From a virus, in the IMG/VR virus record IMGVR_UViG_3300028392_000036, positions 78,902 to 142,901 of that record: a stretch of DNA of 64,000 nucleotides, one strand, 5' to 3'. Position numbers and translations under genes: made by a program. Positions 47,583 to 56,931 of the stretch are shown in pieces (the first letter of the stretch is position 1; each line of letters opens with the position of its first letter). The notes under the pieces were generated by a model. That model was not told where the DNA came from. It saw nothing but the letters and a program-made list of their open reading frames with translations, and searched no databases.

Positions 47583-47764
47583 GCAAGGGTTCAAGACCAC
47601 GTCCATATTCAGTGGATCAGGAAACATTTGGCAACAACTATGATGCTATATTCAAAAAGAAATCAACATTCAAAGATCTAGAAGAAGATGCCGACGAGCG
47701 TGCAAGATTAGCAGAACTTGAGAACTTGAAACAAAAGGAAAATAATGAAAGAACTATGGGTTGA
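47579..47764 (+). CDS. Small T4-like phage protein
   Basis: A 61-residue protein beginning MSKGSRPRPYSVDQETFGNN, a conserved start in T4-like cyanophages and aquatic phages (DAIF.KK follows). The rest is a charged helix. The start is set by the ATGA overlap. It lies directly before the clamp loader, overlapping it by 20 bp. Confidence 0.7.
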   Translation: MSKGSRPRPYSVDQETFGNNYDAIFKKKSTFKDLEEDADERARLAELENLKQKENNERTMG

Positions 47765-48668
47765 AAAATATCGTCCCAGGACTGTGGACGGTTATGTGTT
47801 TGTGGATGCTGGTCAACGAGAACAAGTGCAACAATGGATACAAGATGGGACTATTCCACACTTGATGTTGAGCGGTTCGGCAGGCACAGGTAAAACAACT
47901 CTAGCCAAACTCTTGATCAACGAACTGGGCGTGGACGAGTATGATGTGATGTATGCCAACGGATCCAAGGAAGCACGTAAGGTTGAGTGGGTCGATAAAC
48001 TGATCTCATTCTGTCAAACAATGCCGTTTGGCAAGTTCAAAGTTGTGCTGATTGACGAAGCAGACTATATGAACCCAAACTCTGTACAACCTGCACTTCG
48101 TAACCTCATGGAAGACTACAGCCAAACAGTGAGATTTATTCTTACCTGTAACTATCCTTCAAAGATTATCCCGCCACTGCACTCACGCTGTCAAGGATTC
48201 CAGATTAACAAAACTGATCACACAGAGTTCACTGCCCGTGCCGCAACTGTGTTGGTCACAGAAGGCGTGGAGTTTGACTTGGATATGTTGGACACTTATG
48301 TCAAAGCCACATATCCAGACTTGCGTAAGTGTTTGAACTTGTTGCAACCCAACTCACAGTCGGGCACACTTGCACCACCCAGTGCGGCTGACAGAAGCGC
48401 AAGGGACTGGAAGTTGGAATGTGTGGACCTGTTCAAACAAGGGCACATTAAACAGGCAAGAACATTGTTGTGTCAAAGTGCCACACCAGAAGAATCAGAT
48501 GCCATATTCCGTTGGATGTATGACAACTTGGACTTGTTTGGGCGGACTCCGGAGCAACAAGATCAGGCTATTGTAATCATACGCAATGGCGCGGCCAATA
48601 TACCTTTGGTTACAGATCAGGAAATTAACTTGAGTGCTACTTTAATTGAACTTGGCAACATCACTTGA
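47745..48668 (+). CDS. Sliding-clamp loader subunit, T4 gp44-like
   Basis: A 307-residue AAA+ protein. LWVEKYRPRT opens the chain; Walker A is GSAGTGKTT (44-52), Walker B VVLIDEAD (100-107) and sensor 1 is LTCNY, with the SRC motif in LHSRCQGF. It loads the DNA polymerase sliding clamp using ATP. The gp62-like partner is not in the window. It is the clearest T4-type replication gene here. The next gene starts inside its end. Confidence 0.92.
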   Translation: MKELWVEKYRPRTVDGYVFVDAGQREQVQQWIQDGTIPHLMLSGSAGTGKTTLAKLLINELGVDEYDVMYANGSKEARKVEWVDKLISFCQTMPFGKFKVVLIDEADYMNPNSVQPALRNLMEDYSQTVRFILTCNYPSKIIPPLHSRCQGFQINKTDHTEFTARAATVLVTEGVEFDLDMLDTYVKATYPDLRKCLNLLQPNSQSGTLAPPSAADRSARDWKLECVDLFKQGHIKQARTLLCQSATPEESDAIFRWMYDNLDLFGRTPEQQDQAIVIIRNGAANIPLVTDQEINLSATLIELGNIT

Positions 48669-49761
48669 ACCCAAGATAGATACTGCTAACAGGATCACAT
48701 TCCTGTTGGACTGGGAACTCACAATGAAGTGCAACTTGGATTGCAGTTATTGCGAAACAGGTATCTATGGCGGACACGATAACTCACAACGCCATCCTCC
48801 ATTAAAAGACTGTTTAGAGACCATTGACTTTATGTTTGAGTATGTGGACATTTACATGGCCACTAAACCTCGAGGCATTCGCTATGTAGTACTGAATGTA
48901 TATGGTGGAGAGGCCCTGCATCATCCTGATATTATAGATATTCTAAATACAGTACGTGAACGTTATCTTCCTTATCAAGACCGATGGCACTTGACAATCA
49001 CCACGACCACAAACGCTATCATAGCGCCACATAGACTGGATCAAATCATACCCTTGATTGATGAGTTTACTGTGAGTTATCACACTGATAATACTGCAGA
49101 TCAAAAACAACAGTTTCGTGAAAATTTGTTAAGAATCAAAGACGCAGAACGCAGACAAAAATGTATAGTGCTCATGCACTCCGAACCTGACAAATTTGCA
49201 GATGCCCAGCTCATGATTGAATGGTTGAAACAAAATGATATCAAACACTTGCCAAGACAATTGGATCATTATCGAGAAGACGACTTCAACTATAATCAAC
49301 AACAGGTGGTTTGGTTTGAAGGTCTTTACAAAAAATCTCTAGATCATTCCGCAATGAAAGATGGCAAGGCAGATTTGGCCAACACCGGGCGATCCTGTTG
49401 TGGTGGCAGAGAATTGTGCGAAAATCAAAATCGTCAATCGCCACAAACTTTTGTGGCCAACAAGTTTCCTGGATGGTACTGTAGTGTAAATCACTTTTTT
49501 GTTTATATCAAACAGGTCAACGGCGAAGTTTATGTGAACAAAGATTGCAAAATGAATTATAATGGTAAAGTAGGACCAATTGGAAACTTAAACCATACTC
49601 AACCTATATTAGAACAGGCTCGAAACCCACCAATAATTCAATGTGCTCGATGGCGATGTTTCTGCGGACTTTGTGCGCCCAAGGCCGCTGACTTAGATAC
49701 ATACAAATCCATTATGAGGAAATATGAGATACCTAATTCTAACTTACTACCAAAAGGCTAA
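48646..49761 (+). CDS. Radical SAM protein with Cys-rich C-terminus
   Basis: A 371-residue radical SAM protein from a TTG start. The CxxxCxxC motif is Cys29, Cys33, Cys36 (CNLDCSYC), with YGGEALHH following. The C-terminal part carries many more Cys (SCCGGRELC; DCK; CARWRCFCGLCAP), consistent with an auxiliary SPASM-type cluster. It overlaps the clamp loader gene by 23 bp. A second radical SAM is at 9504. Substrates are unknown. Confidence 0.85.
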   Translation: MNLATSLEPKIDTANRITFLLDWELTMKCNLDCSYCETGIYGGHDNSQRHPPLKDCLETIDFMFEYVDIYMATKPRGIRYVVLNVYGGEALHHPDIIDILNTVRERYLPYQDRWHLTITTTTNAIIAPHRLDQIIPLIDEFTVSYHTDNTADQKQQFRENLLRIKDAERRQKCIVLMHSEPDKFADAQLMIEWLKQNDIKHLPRQLDHYREDDFNYNQQQVVWFEGLYKKSLDHSAMKDGKADLANTGRSCCGGRELCENQNRQSPQTFVANKFPGWYCSVNHFFVYIKQVNGEVYVNKDCKMNYNGKVGPIGNLNHTQPILEQARNPPIIQCARWRCFCGLCAPKAADLDTYKSIMRKYEIPNSNLLPKG

Positions 49762-50035
49762 CGGCCAAATTGACGAAGTAATGGCTGTGGCCAAAAGTTT
49801 AAAGCGTCGCGATCACCAAACGGCAAATGTGATACTTGACTTCCGAACCCTTTCTGTGTTAAAATGTAGCATGAGCGGTGTTAATGTTCCTAGAGACTTT
49901 GACCGCATTGCGGAATACTACCACCAACACTATGAATCAACCATCTCAAGGTTGCTTAAAGAAAATGGATATGAAATTGTCAAGCCAGAACCCACAAAAG
50001 AAGAAGTACAACCCCAACCAGCTGATCCTAGTTGA
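49724..50035 (+). CDS. Small T4-like phage protein
   Basis: A 103-residue protein beginning MRYLILTYYQKANGQIDEVM, with LKRRDHQTANVILDFR and a helical end. The pattern is conserved in T4-like cyanophages, next to replication genes. Overlaps the radical SAM gene and the HAD gene, in other frames. Function unknown. Confidence 0.7.
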   Translation: MRYLILTYYQKANGQIDEVMAVAKSLKRRDHQTANVILDFRTLSVLKCSMSGVNVPRDFDRIAEYYHQHYESTISRLLKENGYEIVKPEPTKEEVQPQPADPS

Positions 50036-50594
50036 TGCAGATGGTGTTCTCCTAAACTGGGAGTATGCCTTTGCCATCTGGATGGAACAGCACGGACACG
50101 AAAAGCAACCTGGATCTGAGTTCATATACGACATCGGTGAGCGTTACGGAATCTCTAAAGACCAAGGTCGCAAGCTGATCAAACTGTTTAATGAATCAGC
50201 CGCAATTGGCTTCTTGCCTCCGCTACGTGATGCCATGTACTATGTGAAACGTCTACACGAAGAACACGGCTATGTGTTTCATTGCATCACAAGTTTATCA
50301 ACAGATGTCAATGCACAACGCCTGCGTGAAATGAATCTCGCCAAACTGTTTGGTAAAACTGCTTTTGAACAGATTGTTTGTTTGGAAACTGGTGCAGATA
50401 AGGACGAAGCACTAGAGCCTTATCGAAACTCAGGATGCTGGTGGGTAGAAGACAAACCGGAAAATGCTGAAGTTGGACACGAACTTGGTTTAAAAAGTAT
50501 CCTAATGGAACATGGTCATAATATGAGTCATGCCAACGAGCAAATTCCGGTTGTAAAAAATTGGCGGGAAATCTACGAAATTATCACCTCCTAA
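49971..50594 (+). CDS. HAD-superfamily hydrolase
   Basis: A 207-residue HAD protein from about ATG 49971 (49965 also possible). Motif I is VDADGVLLNW with the nucleophile Asp (DxDG); motif II is FHCITSLS, and WWVEDKPENAEVG supplies the acidic motif IV. HAD phosphatases act on nucleotides or small phosphates; T4-like aquatic phages often have such a gene. The N-terminus is uncertain because the ORF is open far upstream. It converges with PhoH. Confidence 0.8.
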   Translation: MKLSSQNPQKKKYNPNQLILVDADGVLLNWEYAFAIWMEQHGHEKQPGSEFIYDIGERYGISKDQGRKLIKLFNESAAIGFLPPLRDAMYYVKRLHEEHGYVFHCITSLSTDVNAQRLREMNLAKLFGKTAFEQIVCLETGADKDEALEPYRNSGCWWVEDKPENAEVGHELGLKSILMEHGHNMSHANEQIPVVKNWREIYEIITS

Positions 50595-51325
50595 ACTGCG
50601 TAGAGTTTCAACACTGACCCAATGATCCGGTGACGTTGTACGTCCCGGGCCTCTAATGCACAAACAGCAATACCTTCCACAGGTGTACTCTGTAAGCGTT
50701 CACAAAGATCCAGCAAGCCGTTGTCTCCGCTATGTCGGTCGGCTTGCTCCACATCTCCTGTGATCACTATCTTTGAATTCGTCCCTATTCGAGTCATCAA
50801 CATCTTGGCCTGTGCCGGGGTTGCATTTTGCATTTCGTCGGCAATAATCCATGAGTTTTTAAAGGTACGGCCGCGCATGAATGCCAGAGGCGCAATTTCC
50901 ACTACCTGATCTTCTATAAGGGCTACAATGTCCTGGGCACGATAATATTCGCGCATGACATCCAATAGCGGACGAGTCCACGGTTCCATTTTGGCAACCA
51001 AGTTGCCCGGGAGGAAACCATGTTGTTCTCCCTCTACACCCACTGCTGGGCGTGTCATTACGATCCTGTCACAATCACCTTCTCTCAGTGCCTTTACGGC
51101 CGCCTGCATGGCTAGATAAGTTTTGCCCGTGCCTGCGGGACCTACTGTAACTACTATGTGGGCGTCAGGGTCCTGTAGTGCCATAACCAAGCGTTCTTGA
51201 TTTCGTGTGCGAGGGATCAAGTCTATGCGGCGCTGGGCCGTACTAGGTGCTGGGTTAAAGCTGATGGTGTTTTCTACTGCCTGATTCATTCTTTTTTGTG
51301 CTTTCGCTGATCGCTGTCTACTCAA
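50591..51325 (-). CDS. phoH: PhoH-like ATPase
   Basis: A 244-residue PhoH-family ATPase: Walker A GPAGTGKTY (62-70), LPGNL(V)AKMEPWTRPL, and the Walker B region KNSWIIADEMQNATPAQ are all present. PhoH-like genes are a common marker of aquatic myoviruses, with an unresolved role. TTG start at 51325 chosen because AGGAGA lies 8 nt upstream. Divergent from the large fibre gene. Confidence 0.92.
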   Translation of the reverse strand: MSRQRSAKAQKRMNQAVENTISFNPAPSTAQRRIDLIPRTRNQERLVMALQDPDAHIVVTVGPAGTGKTYLAMQAAVKALREGDCDRIVMTRPAVGVEGEQHGFLPGNLVAKMEPWTRPLLDVMREYYRAQDIVALIEDQVVEIAPLAFMRGRTFKNSWIIADEMQNATPAQAKMLMTRIGTNSKIVITGDVEQADRHSGDNGLLDLCERLQSTPVEGIAVCALEARDVQRHRIIGSVLKLYAV

Positions 51326-51417
51326 GTGCTATTCTCCTGGTAAAAGTCCTCTCGGACCAACCTATTTACGGAGTGTGCCAACACAATAACCTGGTGTTAT
51401 TTTTGTCAGATCTGGCC

Positions 51418-51426
51418 ACTAAATAC
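51418..51426 (+). promoter_or_regulatory. T4-late-like promoter box (TAAATAC), upstream of fibre operon
   Basis: CTAAATAC in the 194-bp PhoH-fibre intergenic region, about 95 nt before the fibre start. A second box follows at 51474. Confidence 0.4.
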
Positions 51427-51473
51427 TGACCTGGCATAGTATTTCTCCACATTTGACTTCCCCCTGCTTCTGA

Positions 51474-51481
51474 ATAAATAC
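51474..51481 (+). promoter_or_regulatory. T4-late-like promoter box (ATAAATAC)
   Basis: ATAAATAC, 38 nt before ATG 51520 of the large fibre. Confidence 0.55.
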
Positions 51482-51519
51482 CTAGTGAGATAAAAATCTA
51501 ACTATTTTAAGGGCGGCCA

Positions 51520-54426
51520 ATGTCATCAAACATCGTAACCATAAGCGATTTTGCAATAAATTTAAATTCTGGGGCAAATACCCTGGTAGTTACCGGTGCA
51601 GTCAGTGCCACAGGTAACCTAATAACCACTGGATATTTGATAGGCAACGGCTCACAATTAACTGGTATTATTACTGCCGCTGGTAACCCAACAATTGCCA
51701 ATGGCACATCAAATATATTTGTTGCAAATTCCAGCAACATTACCTTGGGTGTGGCCGGTAGCACAGTTGGTGTATTTGCATCAACAGGCGAATATGTAAC
51801 TGGACTTATTTCAGCAAGTGGAAACGTAATCGCAGGCGGCGCATTAAGTGCCGCTGGCAATGTAAGTGTGGGCACCAGCGGTATAGTAATTATTGCCAAC
51901 GTGGCCAATGCAACTGGCGCCGGAACTGGTGCATTACAAGTACAAGGTGGTGCTTCTGTCAGCAAAGATTTATGGGTTGTGGGCAACATTTATGCCAGCA
52001 ATATTGTGGGTACAACTGCCAACGTGATCACTATCGAAGACCCACTGGCATATTTTTCCAGCTCCAGCACATATCCATACAATTACGACATTGGCTTTTA
52101 CAGCCATTTTACAGGTGGCACAGGCAACACATATCAACACACAGGTATTGTGAGAGATTTCAATGATGCCACTTGGAAAGTATTCAGCAACGCAGGCGAA
52201 CCCTCAGGCAGTGTGGTTACCTTCAACAGTGACACAATATATGATGCTTTGTTGGCAGGCAACATTACCTCTGTAGGTATTGTGAGTGCCTCGGGCAACG
52301 TGGTTGGCAACAATGTCACGGGCGGTAATGTATTAACTGGCGGGATAATGAGCTCCACCGGTAATGCCATTCATGGCAACATATTAACTGGGGGTTTAAT
52401 ATCCAGCACTGGTAATGCAATTGGTGGCAACATATTAACTGGTGGGGTAATATCCAGTACTGGTAATGCCATTCATGGCAACATATTAACTGGTGGCATT
52501 GTGTCCAGCACCGGTAATGCCATTCATGGCAACATATTAACTGGGGGTTTAATATCCAGCACCGGTAATGCAATTGGTGGCAACATATTGACTGGTGGCG
52601 CAGTTTCGGCTGTTGGCAATGTAACTGGTGCTTACCTTATTGGCAACGGCAGCCAAATAACCAATGTATTCATTGCTGGCTCAACCGGTGGCGCTATTAT
52701 TAGCGGAACATCAAATGTAATCACAGCATACAGTAGCAATGTTACTGTGAGTGTGGGTGGCACATCAAACGTCGCTACCTGGGCAACCACTGGCGAATAC
52801 ATCGCTGGGGTCATAAGTGCTTCAGGCAATATTACCGGCAACTATATCTTAGGCAATGGCTCACAACTGTCTGGAGTTATTACAAGTGTGGCCAATATCA
52901 ACTCAGGAACCTCAAATGTAACTGTGGTAAGTTCAGGTGGTAATATTGCTATCAGTGTGGGTGGCACATCAAATGTTGCTTATTTTGCCACCACTGGCGA
53001 ATACATCACAGGATTGTTAAGTGTCAGCGGTAATGTGATTCCTGGTAACGTGACCACAGGCGGATTGGTCACAGCAACTGGTAACATAACTGGTGGCAAT
53101 GTATTGACAGGTGGGCTGATTTCAGCAGGCGGTACTGTAACTGGCACAAGTCACTTGGGTGCAGTCGTTTCGGTAACAGCCAACATCACTGGTGGTAATG
53201 TATTGACTGGCGGTATTGTAAGTGCCACAGGCAACATTGCTGGTAACTATATTTTAGGTAATGGTAGTCAGCTGACTGGATTAGCGGCAACATATGGCAA
53301 CGCCAACGTTGTGGCCAACCTGGCAGCACTGGGTTCAAACCCAGTATCAACTACAGGTAACATAACAAGCGGTAACATACTAACCAGTGGCCTGATAAGT
53401 GCTACTAGTACTATCACAAGTACGGCAAACATCACAGGTGGTAATGTATTGACTGCTGGATTGATCAGTGCTACAGGCAATATATATGGTGGCAATGTAA
53501 TCAATTCGGGTATTAGCAGTGTTACTGGTAATATCATAGGTGGCAATATTATTACTGCTGGATTGATATCAGCCGCTGGCACAGTATCTGCATCAAGTTA
53601 TTTGGGTGCTGTGGTAAGTGTTACTGGTAACGTAACCGGTGGCAACATTTTGAACAATGGATTAATTTCTAGCACTGGTAACAGTACCGCAGGAAACTAT
53701 CTAACTGGCGGATTGATATCCGCAACTGGCACAGTAACTGGATCAAGTCATTTGGGTGCTGTGGTAAGTGTAACAGCAAACATTACAGGTGGTAACGTAT
53801 TAACTGGCGGAATAGTCAGCGCCAGCGGTAACATTGCAGGCAACTACATCAGCGCCGCTGGTAACATTGCAGGTGGCTATATCAGCGCCAGTGGCAGTAT
53901 TGTTGCTACCGGCCTAACAGTATCAACGGGCAACGTTACACTGGGCAACATCATCAACGCCAACGGCAATGCTGTGGGCAACATTGGTAGCTCAAGTGCA
54001 TATTTCAATACCATATTTGGCAAAGCAACCACAGCACAATATGCTGACGTTGCTGAAATGTACACAGCCGATGCGGCCTACGCTCCTGGCACAGTGGTAG
54101 TGTTTGGTGGCTCACAAGAAGTCACACTCAGCACACAAAGTCACGATGTTTGCATAGCAGGTGTGATATCTACAAACCCTGCTCATTTGATGAACTCCAC
54201 ACTTGTGGCCGAACACACAGTGGCAGTGGCGTTGCTGGGACGAGTACCGTGTCAAGTGACAGGACCTGTGCAAGCCGGCGACCGAATGGTATCAAGTGAT
54301 ATTCCGGGTGTTGCAGAACGTATGGATATTGCTCGATATCAACCTGGCACAATTATCGGCAAAGCACTAGAAAACTACTCAGGCCCGGGCACAGGCACAA
54401 TAGAGATAGTGGTAGGTAGACTATAA
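51520..54426 (+). CDS. Large repeat-built tail fibre protein
   Basis: A 968-residue fibre. Most of it is (S)(A/T)TGN(I/V)xGGNxLTGG repeats forming a probable beta-helix or triple-stranded fibre. The C-terminal domain, from YADVAEMYTADAAYAPGTVV to KALENY near the end, matches the fibre C-terminal domains of phages (AEY.AD...PGT.V) with possible intramolecular chaperone or peptidase G2-like fold. It probably determines host range. Confidence 0.85.
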   Translation: MSSNIVTISDFAINLNSGANTLVVTGAVSATGNLITTGYLIGNGSQLTGIITAAGNPTIANGTSNIFVANSSNITLGVAGSTVGVFASTGEYVTGLISASGNVIAGGALSAAGNVSVGTSGIVIIANVANATGAGTGALQVQGGASVSKDLWVVGNIYASNIVGTTANVITIEDPLAYFSSSSTYPYNYDIGFYSHFTGGTGNTYQHTGIVRDFNDATWKVFSNAGEPSGSVVTFNSDTIYDALLAGNITSVGIVSASGNVVGNNVTGGNVLTGGIMSSTGNAIHGNILTGGLISSTGNAIGGNILTGGVISSTGNAIHGNILTGGIVSSTGNAIHGNILTGGLISSTGNAIGGNILTGGAVSAVGNVTGAYLIGNGSQITNVFIAGSTGGAIISGTSNVITAYSSNVTVSVGGTSNVATWATTGEYIAGVISASGNITGNYILGNGSQLSGVITSVANINSGTSNVTVVSSGGNIAISVGGTSNVAYFATTGEYITGLLSVSGNVIPGNVTTGGLVTATGNITGGNVLTGGLISAGGTVTGTSHLGAVVSVTANITGGNVLTGGIVSATGNIAGNYILGNGSQLTGLAATYGNANVVANLAALGSNPVSTTGNITSGNILTSGLISATSTITSTANITGGNVLTAGLISATGNIYGGNVINSGISSVTGNIIGGNIITAGLISAAGTVSASSYLGAVVSVTGNVTGGNILNNGLISSTGNSTAGNYLTGGLISATGTVTGSSHLGAVVSVTANITGGNVLTGGIVSASGNIAGNYISAAGNIAGGYISASGSIVATGLTVSTGNVTLGNIINANGNAVGNIGSSSAYFNTIFGKATTAQYADVAEMYTADAAYAPGTVVVFGGSQEVTLSTQSHDVCIAGVISTNPAHLMNSTLVAEHTVAVALLGRVPCQVTGPVQAGDRMVSSDIPGVAERMDIARYQPGTIIGKALENYSGPGTGTIEIVVGRL
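52318..52600 (+). repeat. 51-bp tandem repeats inside fibre gene
   Basis: The core GGCAACATATTAACTGG recurs at 52375, 52426, 52477, 52528 and (as ATATTGACTGG) 52579, exactly 51 bp apart. Each unit encodes a 17-residue fibre segment (STGNAIHGNILTGG). Copy number can be expected to vary by slippage or recombination. Confidence 0.85.
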
Positions 54427-54570
54427 ATGTCAACGATTGTAATAGAAGGCGGAATCACCATTGAGACCGGTATCTACATTGGTGTTGACGTGGATCTCTC
54501 TGTGTTTTTTACAACAGAGGACAGCAATCAACTGATCAGTGAAACAGGTGATAGTTTCATCGAGGAATAA
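54427..54570 (+). CDS. Small protein between fibre genes
   Basis: A 47-residue product beginning MSTIVIEGGITIETGIYIGV, an acidic, beta-rich chain. It lies 0-3 nt from its neighbours. Possibly a fibre assembly or attachment factor; unknown. Confidence 0.55.
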   Translation: MSTIVIEGGITIETGIYIGVDVDLSVFFTTEDSNQLISETGDSFIEE

Positions 54571-54572
54571 TA

Positions 54573-55712
54573 ATGAGTAGTAATATTAAATTTAGTCAAC
54601 TGCCCAATCTAGGCACTATCACAGCCAACACCACAGTACCGGTGGTTGCTGCCGGTACCAACTACACCATCACAGCGGCCAATTTACAAAGTTATGTAAA
54701 CAGCAGTACTGGCAACGTAACTGCCAACTATTTCATTGGTAACGGATCACAACTCACAGGATTACCGGCAACATATGGCAACGCCAACGTTGTGGCCAAT
54801 TTGGCTGCGTTAGGTTCTAACCCTGTATCAACAACAGGAAACATAACCGGCGGCAACATCCTTGGTGTTAATAATATCAGCACTGGAACTATCACACTCA
54901 CAAACGGTGCAGTGATTCTAGACACAGCTGATGGCGCAGTGGCCTTTGGTAGCGGTGCTGGCATTAGCCCACAAGGCGAATACGCAGTGGCCATGGGCTT
55001 TAGTGCTGGACAAGGTTCACAGGGCAATGCCGCAGTGGCTATCGGTGGTGGGGCTGGTGAAACCTCACAAGGCGACTCAGCGGTGGCCATTGGTTATCAG
55101 GCTGGTGGAACCAATCAGGGCAACAATTCAATCATCATCAATGCTACTGGCACGACATTAGATCAAACCACAGCCAACACATTCACAGTGGCCCCGGTCC
55201 GCAATGATGTGGCCAATACGAGTCAAGTCATGTTCTACAACACCACTTCAAAAGAAATCACATATGGCAATACTATAAGTGTAGCTGGCAACATCACAGC
55301 CGCTAATTTTGTCGGTAATGGTAATACCTTATCTAATGTTGCTACTCAGGTAACCGGATCCTGGACAGTGCCTACAGGCAACAGCACTCAGAGTTTTACT
55401 GTGGCGGCCAGCAAGACCTACCTCATGTGGGTTGATTGCAATATCCCCAATGGTATCTTGGCTTGGAACGCCACGGCTACTGTTACCAATACCAATGTGC
55501 CTGTGGTGGGTGCTCAGTATGCCTGGGTCTACAACGGTGGTGGATCGCCCATTGACTTTACCAGCATACCCAATCAGTTCGTAGGCACAGCAAACTCCAT
55601 AGTTCGTAGCAGTACGGCACCTAGCGCAACTACCAATAGATTTGACTTTGGTATCAACAACACCAGCGGCGGTAATGTCACTGTGCGTTACGGTTGGACC
55701 AAAATAAGTTAA
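54573..55712 (+). CDS. Tail fibre protein with YadA-like repeats
   Basis: A 379-residue fibre. The N-terminus (KFSQLPNLGTITANTTVPVV) is a common fibre-attachment start. The middle has AVAIGGGAG-type head repeats (AVAMGFSAGQGS; AVAIGGGAGETSQGDS; AVAIGYQAGG), as in trimeric YadA-like adhesins. The end is Gly/Asn/Thr-rich. Residues about 65-95 share near-identical DNA with the fibre at 53289. Confidence 0.8.
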   Translation: MSSNIKFSQLPNLGTITANTTVPVVAAGTNYTITAANLQSYVNSSTGNVTANYFIGNGSQLTGLPATYGNANVVANLAALGSNPVSTTGNITGGNILGVNNISTGTITLTNGAVILDTADGAVAFGSGAGISPQGEYAVAMGFSAGQGSQGNAAVAIGGGAGETSQGDSAVAIGYQAGGTNQGNNSIIINATGTTLDQTTANTFTVAPVRNDVANTSQVMFYNTTSKEITYGNTISVAGNITAANFVGNGNTLSNVATQVTGSWTVPTGNSTQSFTVAASKTYLMWVDCNIPNGILAWNATATVTNTNVPVVGAQYAWVYNGGGSPIDFTSIPNQFVGTANSIVRSSTAPSATTNRFDFGINNTSGGNVTVRYGWTKIS

Positions 55713-55780
55713 TGTATAAATCATGGTCAACTCACCGGCCGCCCTGCAGATCGTGAAATAACGCTTGAACTAAAATGTAC

Positions 55781-55787
55781 TAAATAA
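55781..55787 (+). promoter_or_regulatory. T4-late-like promoter box (TAAATAA)
   Basis: TAAATAA, 6 nt before ATG 55794, in front of the operon of tagged internal proteins. Confidence 0.4.
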
Positions 55788-55793
55788 ACTATC

Positions 55794-56408
55794 ATGCAAA
55801 CACACAACAAACATGGCGTCCGCGATCGAGATCTATTCAAAGATCACACCGACTACTGGCAGGTAGCCGACAACATTCGCGACATTTACATGAGTGAGGG
55901 CAGTTTAACTACCCTGCTGGACTTTGAGCGTGTGCTGGACGAAGTAGATATCTACGCATTCAAGAACTGGGACATTGGGGAACTGGTGGACGGTCCCGAA
56001 ATTGGCAAATACCGTGTGACCTGTACCTTTATGTGGCCGGAAAAGCTCATGCCCGATCCCCGTGGTGGGCGTAGACTTTTAGCATTTGACTGCGAAGTTG
56101 AATACCAACGCAAAGAAATAAAGATCCCCATTAAAATTACAGACCCCTCAGATTATCGCCCGGGCACACACAAAGCCAAGCTGACCACACGTGATGTGTG
56201 GCTAGTAACAATCACCATGCCCAAAGCACTCATGAACGACATCCGCACAGGATCAATCGAAATGGAAGATCAGGACATTGATCTAGACGAACTGGATCAG
56301 GCCTACGAAAACGATTTGGACAAAGAGGAAAATCAAAGCGATGAACAAGCCAACGATGCTCAACAATCCCTTCAACAGCAATCAGCCGCTACCGGCCCTG
56401 CTGTCTGA
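55794..56408 (+). CDS. T4-like phage protein of unknown function
   Basis: A 204-residue protein with a helical N-part (DYWQVADNIRDIYMSEG; TLLDFERVLDEVDIYAFKNW), a central strand region (TFMWPEKLMPD and YQRKEIKIPIKITD), and an acidic tail. Looks like a conserved core protein of this phage group; role unknown. Confidence 0.7.
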   Translation: MQTHNKHGVRDRDLFKDHTDYWQVADNIRDIYMSEGSLTTLLDFERVLDEVDIYAFKNWDIGELVDGPEIGKYRVTCTFMWPEKLMPDPRGGRRLLAFDCEVEYQRKEIKIPIKITDPSDYRPGTHKAKLTTRDVWLVTITMPKALMNDIRTGSIEMEDQDIDLDELDQAYENDLDKEENQSDEQANDAQQSLQQQSAATGPAV

Positions 56409-56931
56409 GGGTCTGCAATATAAAGACCTAGAGGGCATGATGAAGCCCACGCTTCACGTGGACGAATTTGCGGCCAAAATGGGTGATGACGATGATATCA
56501 TTGTGCTATCATTCTTTGTGCGTGATTTAACAGCCGCCAAAGACCTAGTGGGATGGTTTGAAAAGGGCTATGACTTTGTGTTGGATGCCGATCGTAGCCC
56601 AGGTGAAATCAAGCCCAGCCGTTATCTAGTGTACTTAGAACTGCGTCGCCGTAGATCAGCACCACAGCACGTACAAACGCTGTTGGATGATTTATCGACA
56701 CTGACAGAATTTGCCCCAGAAGAATGGCGATTCAAATACGATGGTCGAGACCATGAATGGTCTGAAAAGACCTTTAGTGAACTGGTGCCATTAACTCCGG
56801 ATTCTTATAGAGCCACGCACGAAGATGACCTAAATGATGTGCGCACAGCGGCGGGTATTGCACCCAAAAAGATTCACGAAAAACTGCCGGATGATGTTAA
56901 ATCATTGCAGAGCATGGCCGGGATACGATAA
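56341..56931 (+). CDS. T4-like phage protein of unknown function
   Basis: A 196-residue protein. The stretch MMKPTLHVDEFAAKMGDDDDIIVL near residues 33-56 is characteristic of these phages. It overlaps the upstream gene by 68 bp and the downstream gene by TAATG-like coupling. No enzyme motif. Confidence 0.7.
   Translation: MNKPTMLNNPFNSNQPLPALLSEGLQYKDLEGMMKPTLHVDEFAAKMGDDDDIIVLSFFVRDLTAAKDLVGWFEKGYDFVLDADRSPGEIKPSRYLVYLELRRRRSAPQHVQTLLDDLSTLTEFAPEEWRFKYDGRDHEWSEKTFSELVPLTPDSYRATHEDDLNDVRTAAGIAPKKIHEKLPDDVKSLQSMAGIR

Noticed and set aside
49724-50594. Frameshift or fusion between the small protein and HAD gene
   Set aside because: The two reading frames overlap but each has its own recognisable protein, so separate genes are more likely.
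52318-52600. CRISPR-like array
   Set aside because: The 51-bp repeats have no spacers and are in frame within the fibre protein.
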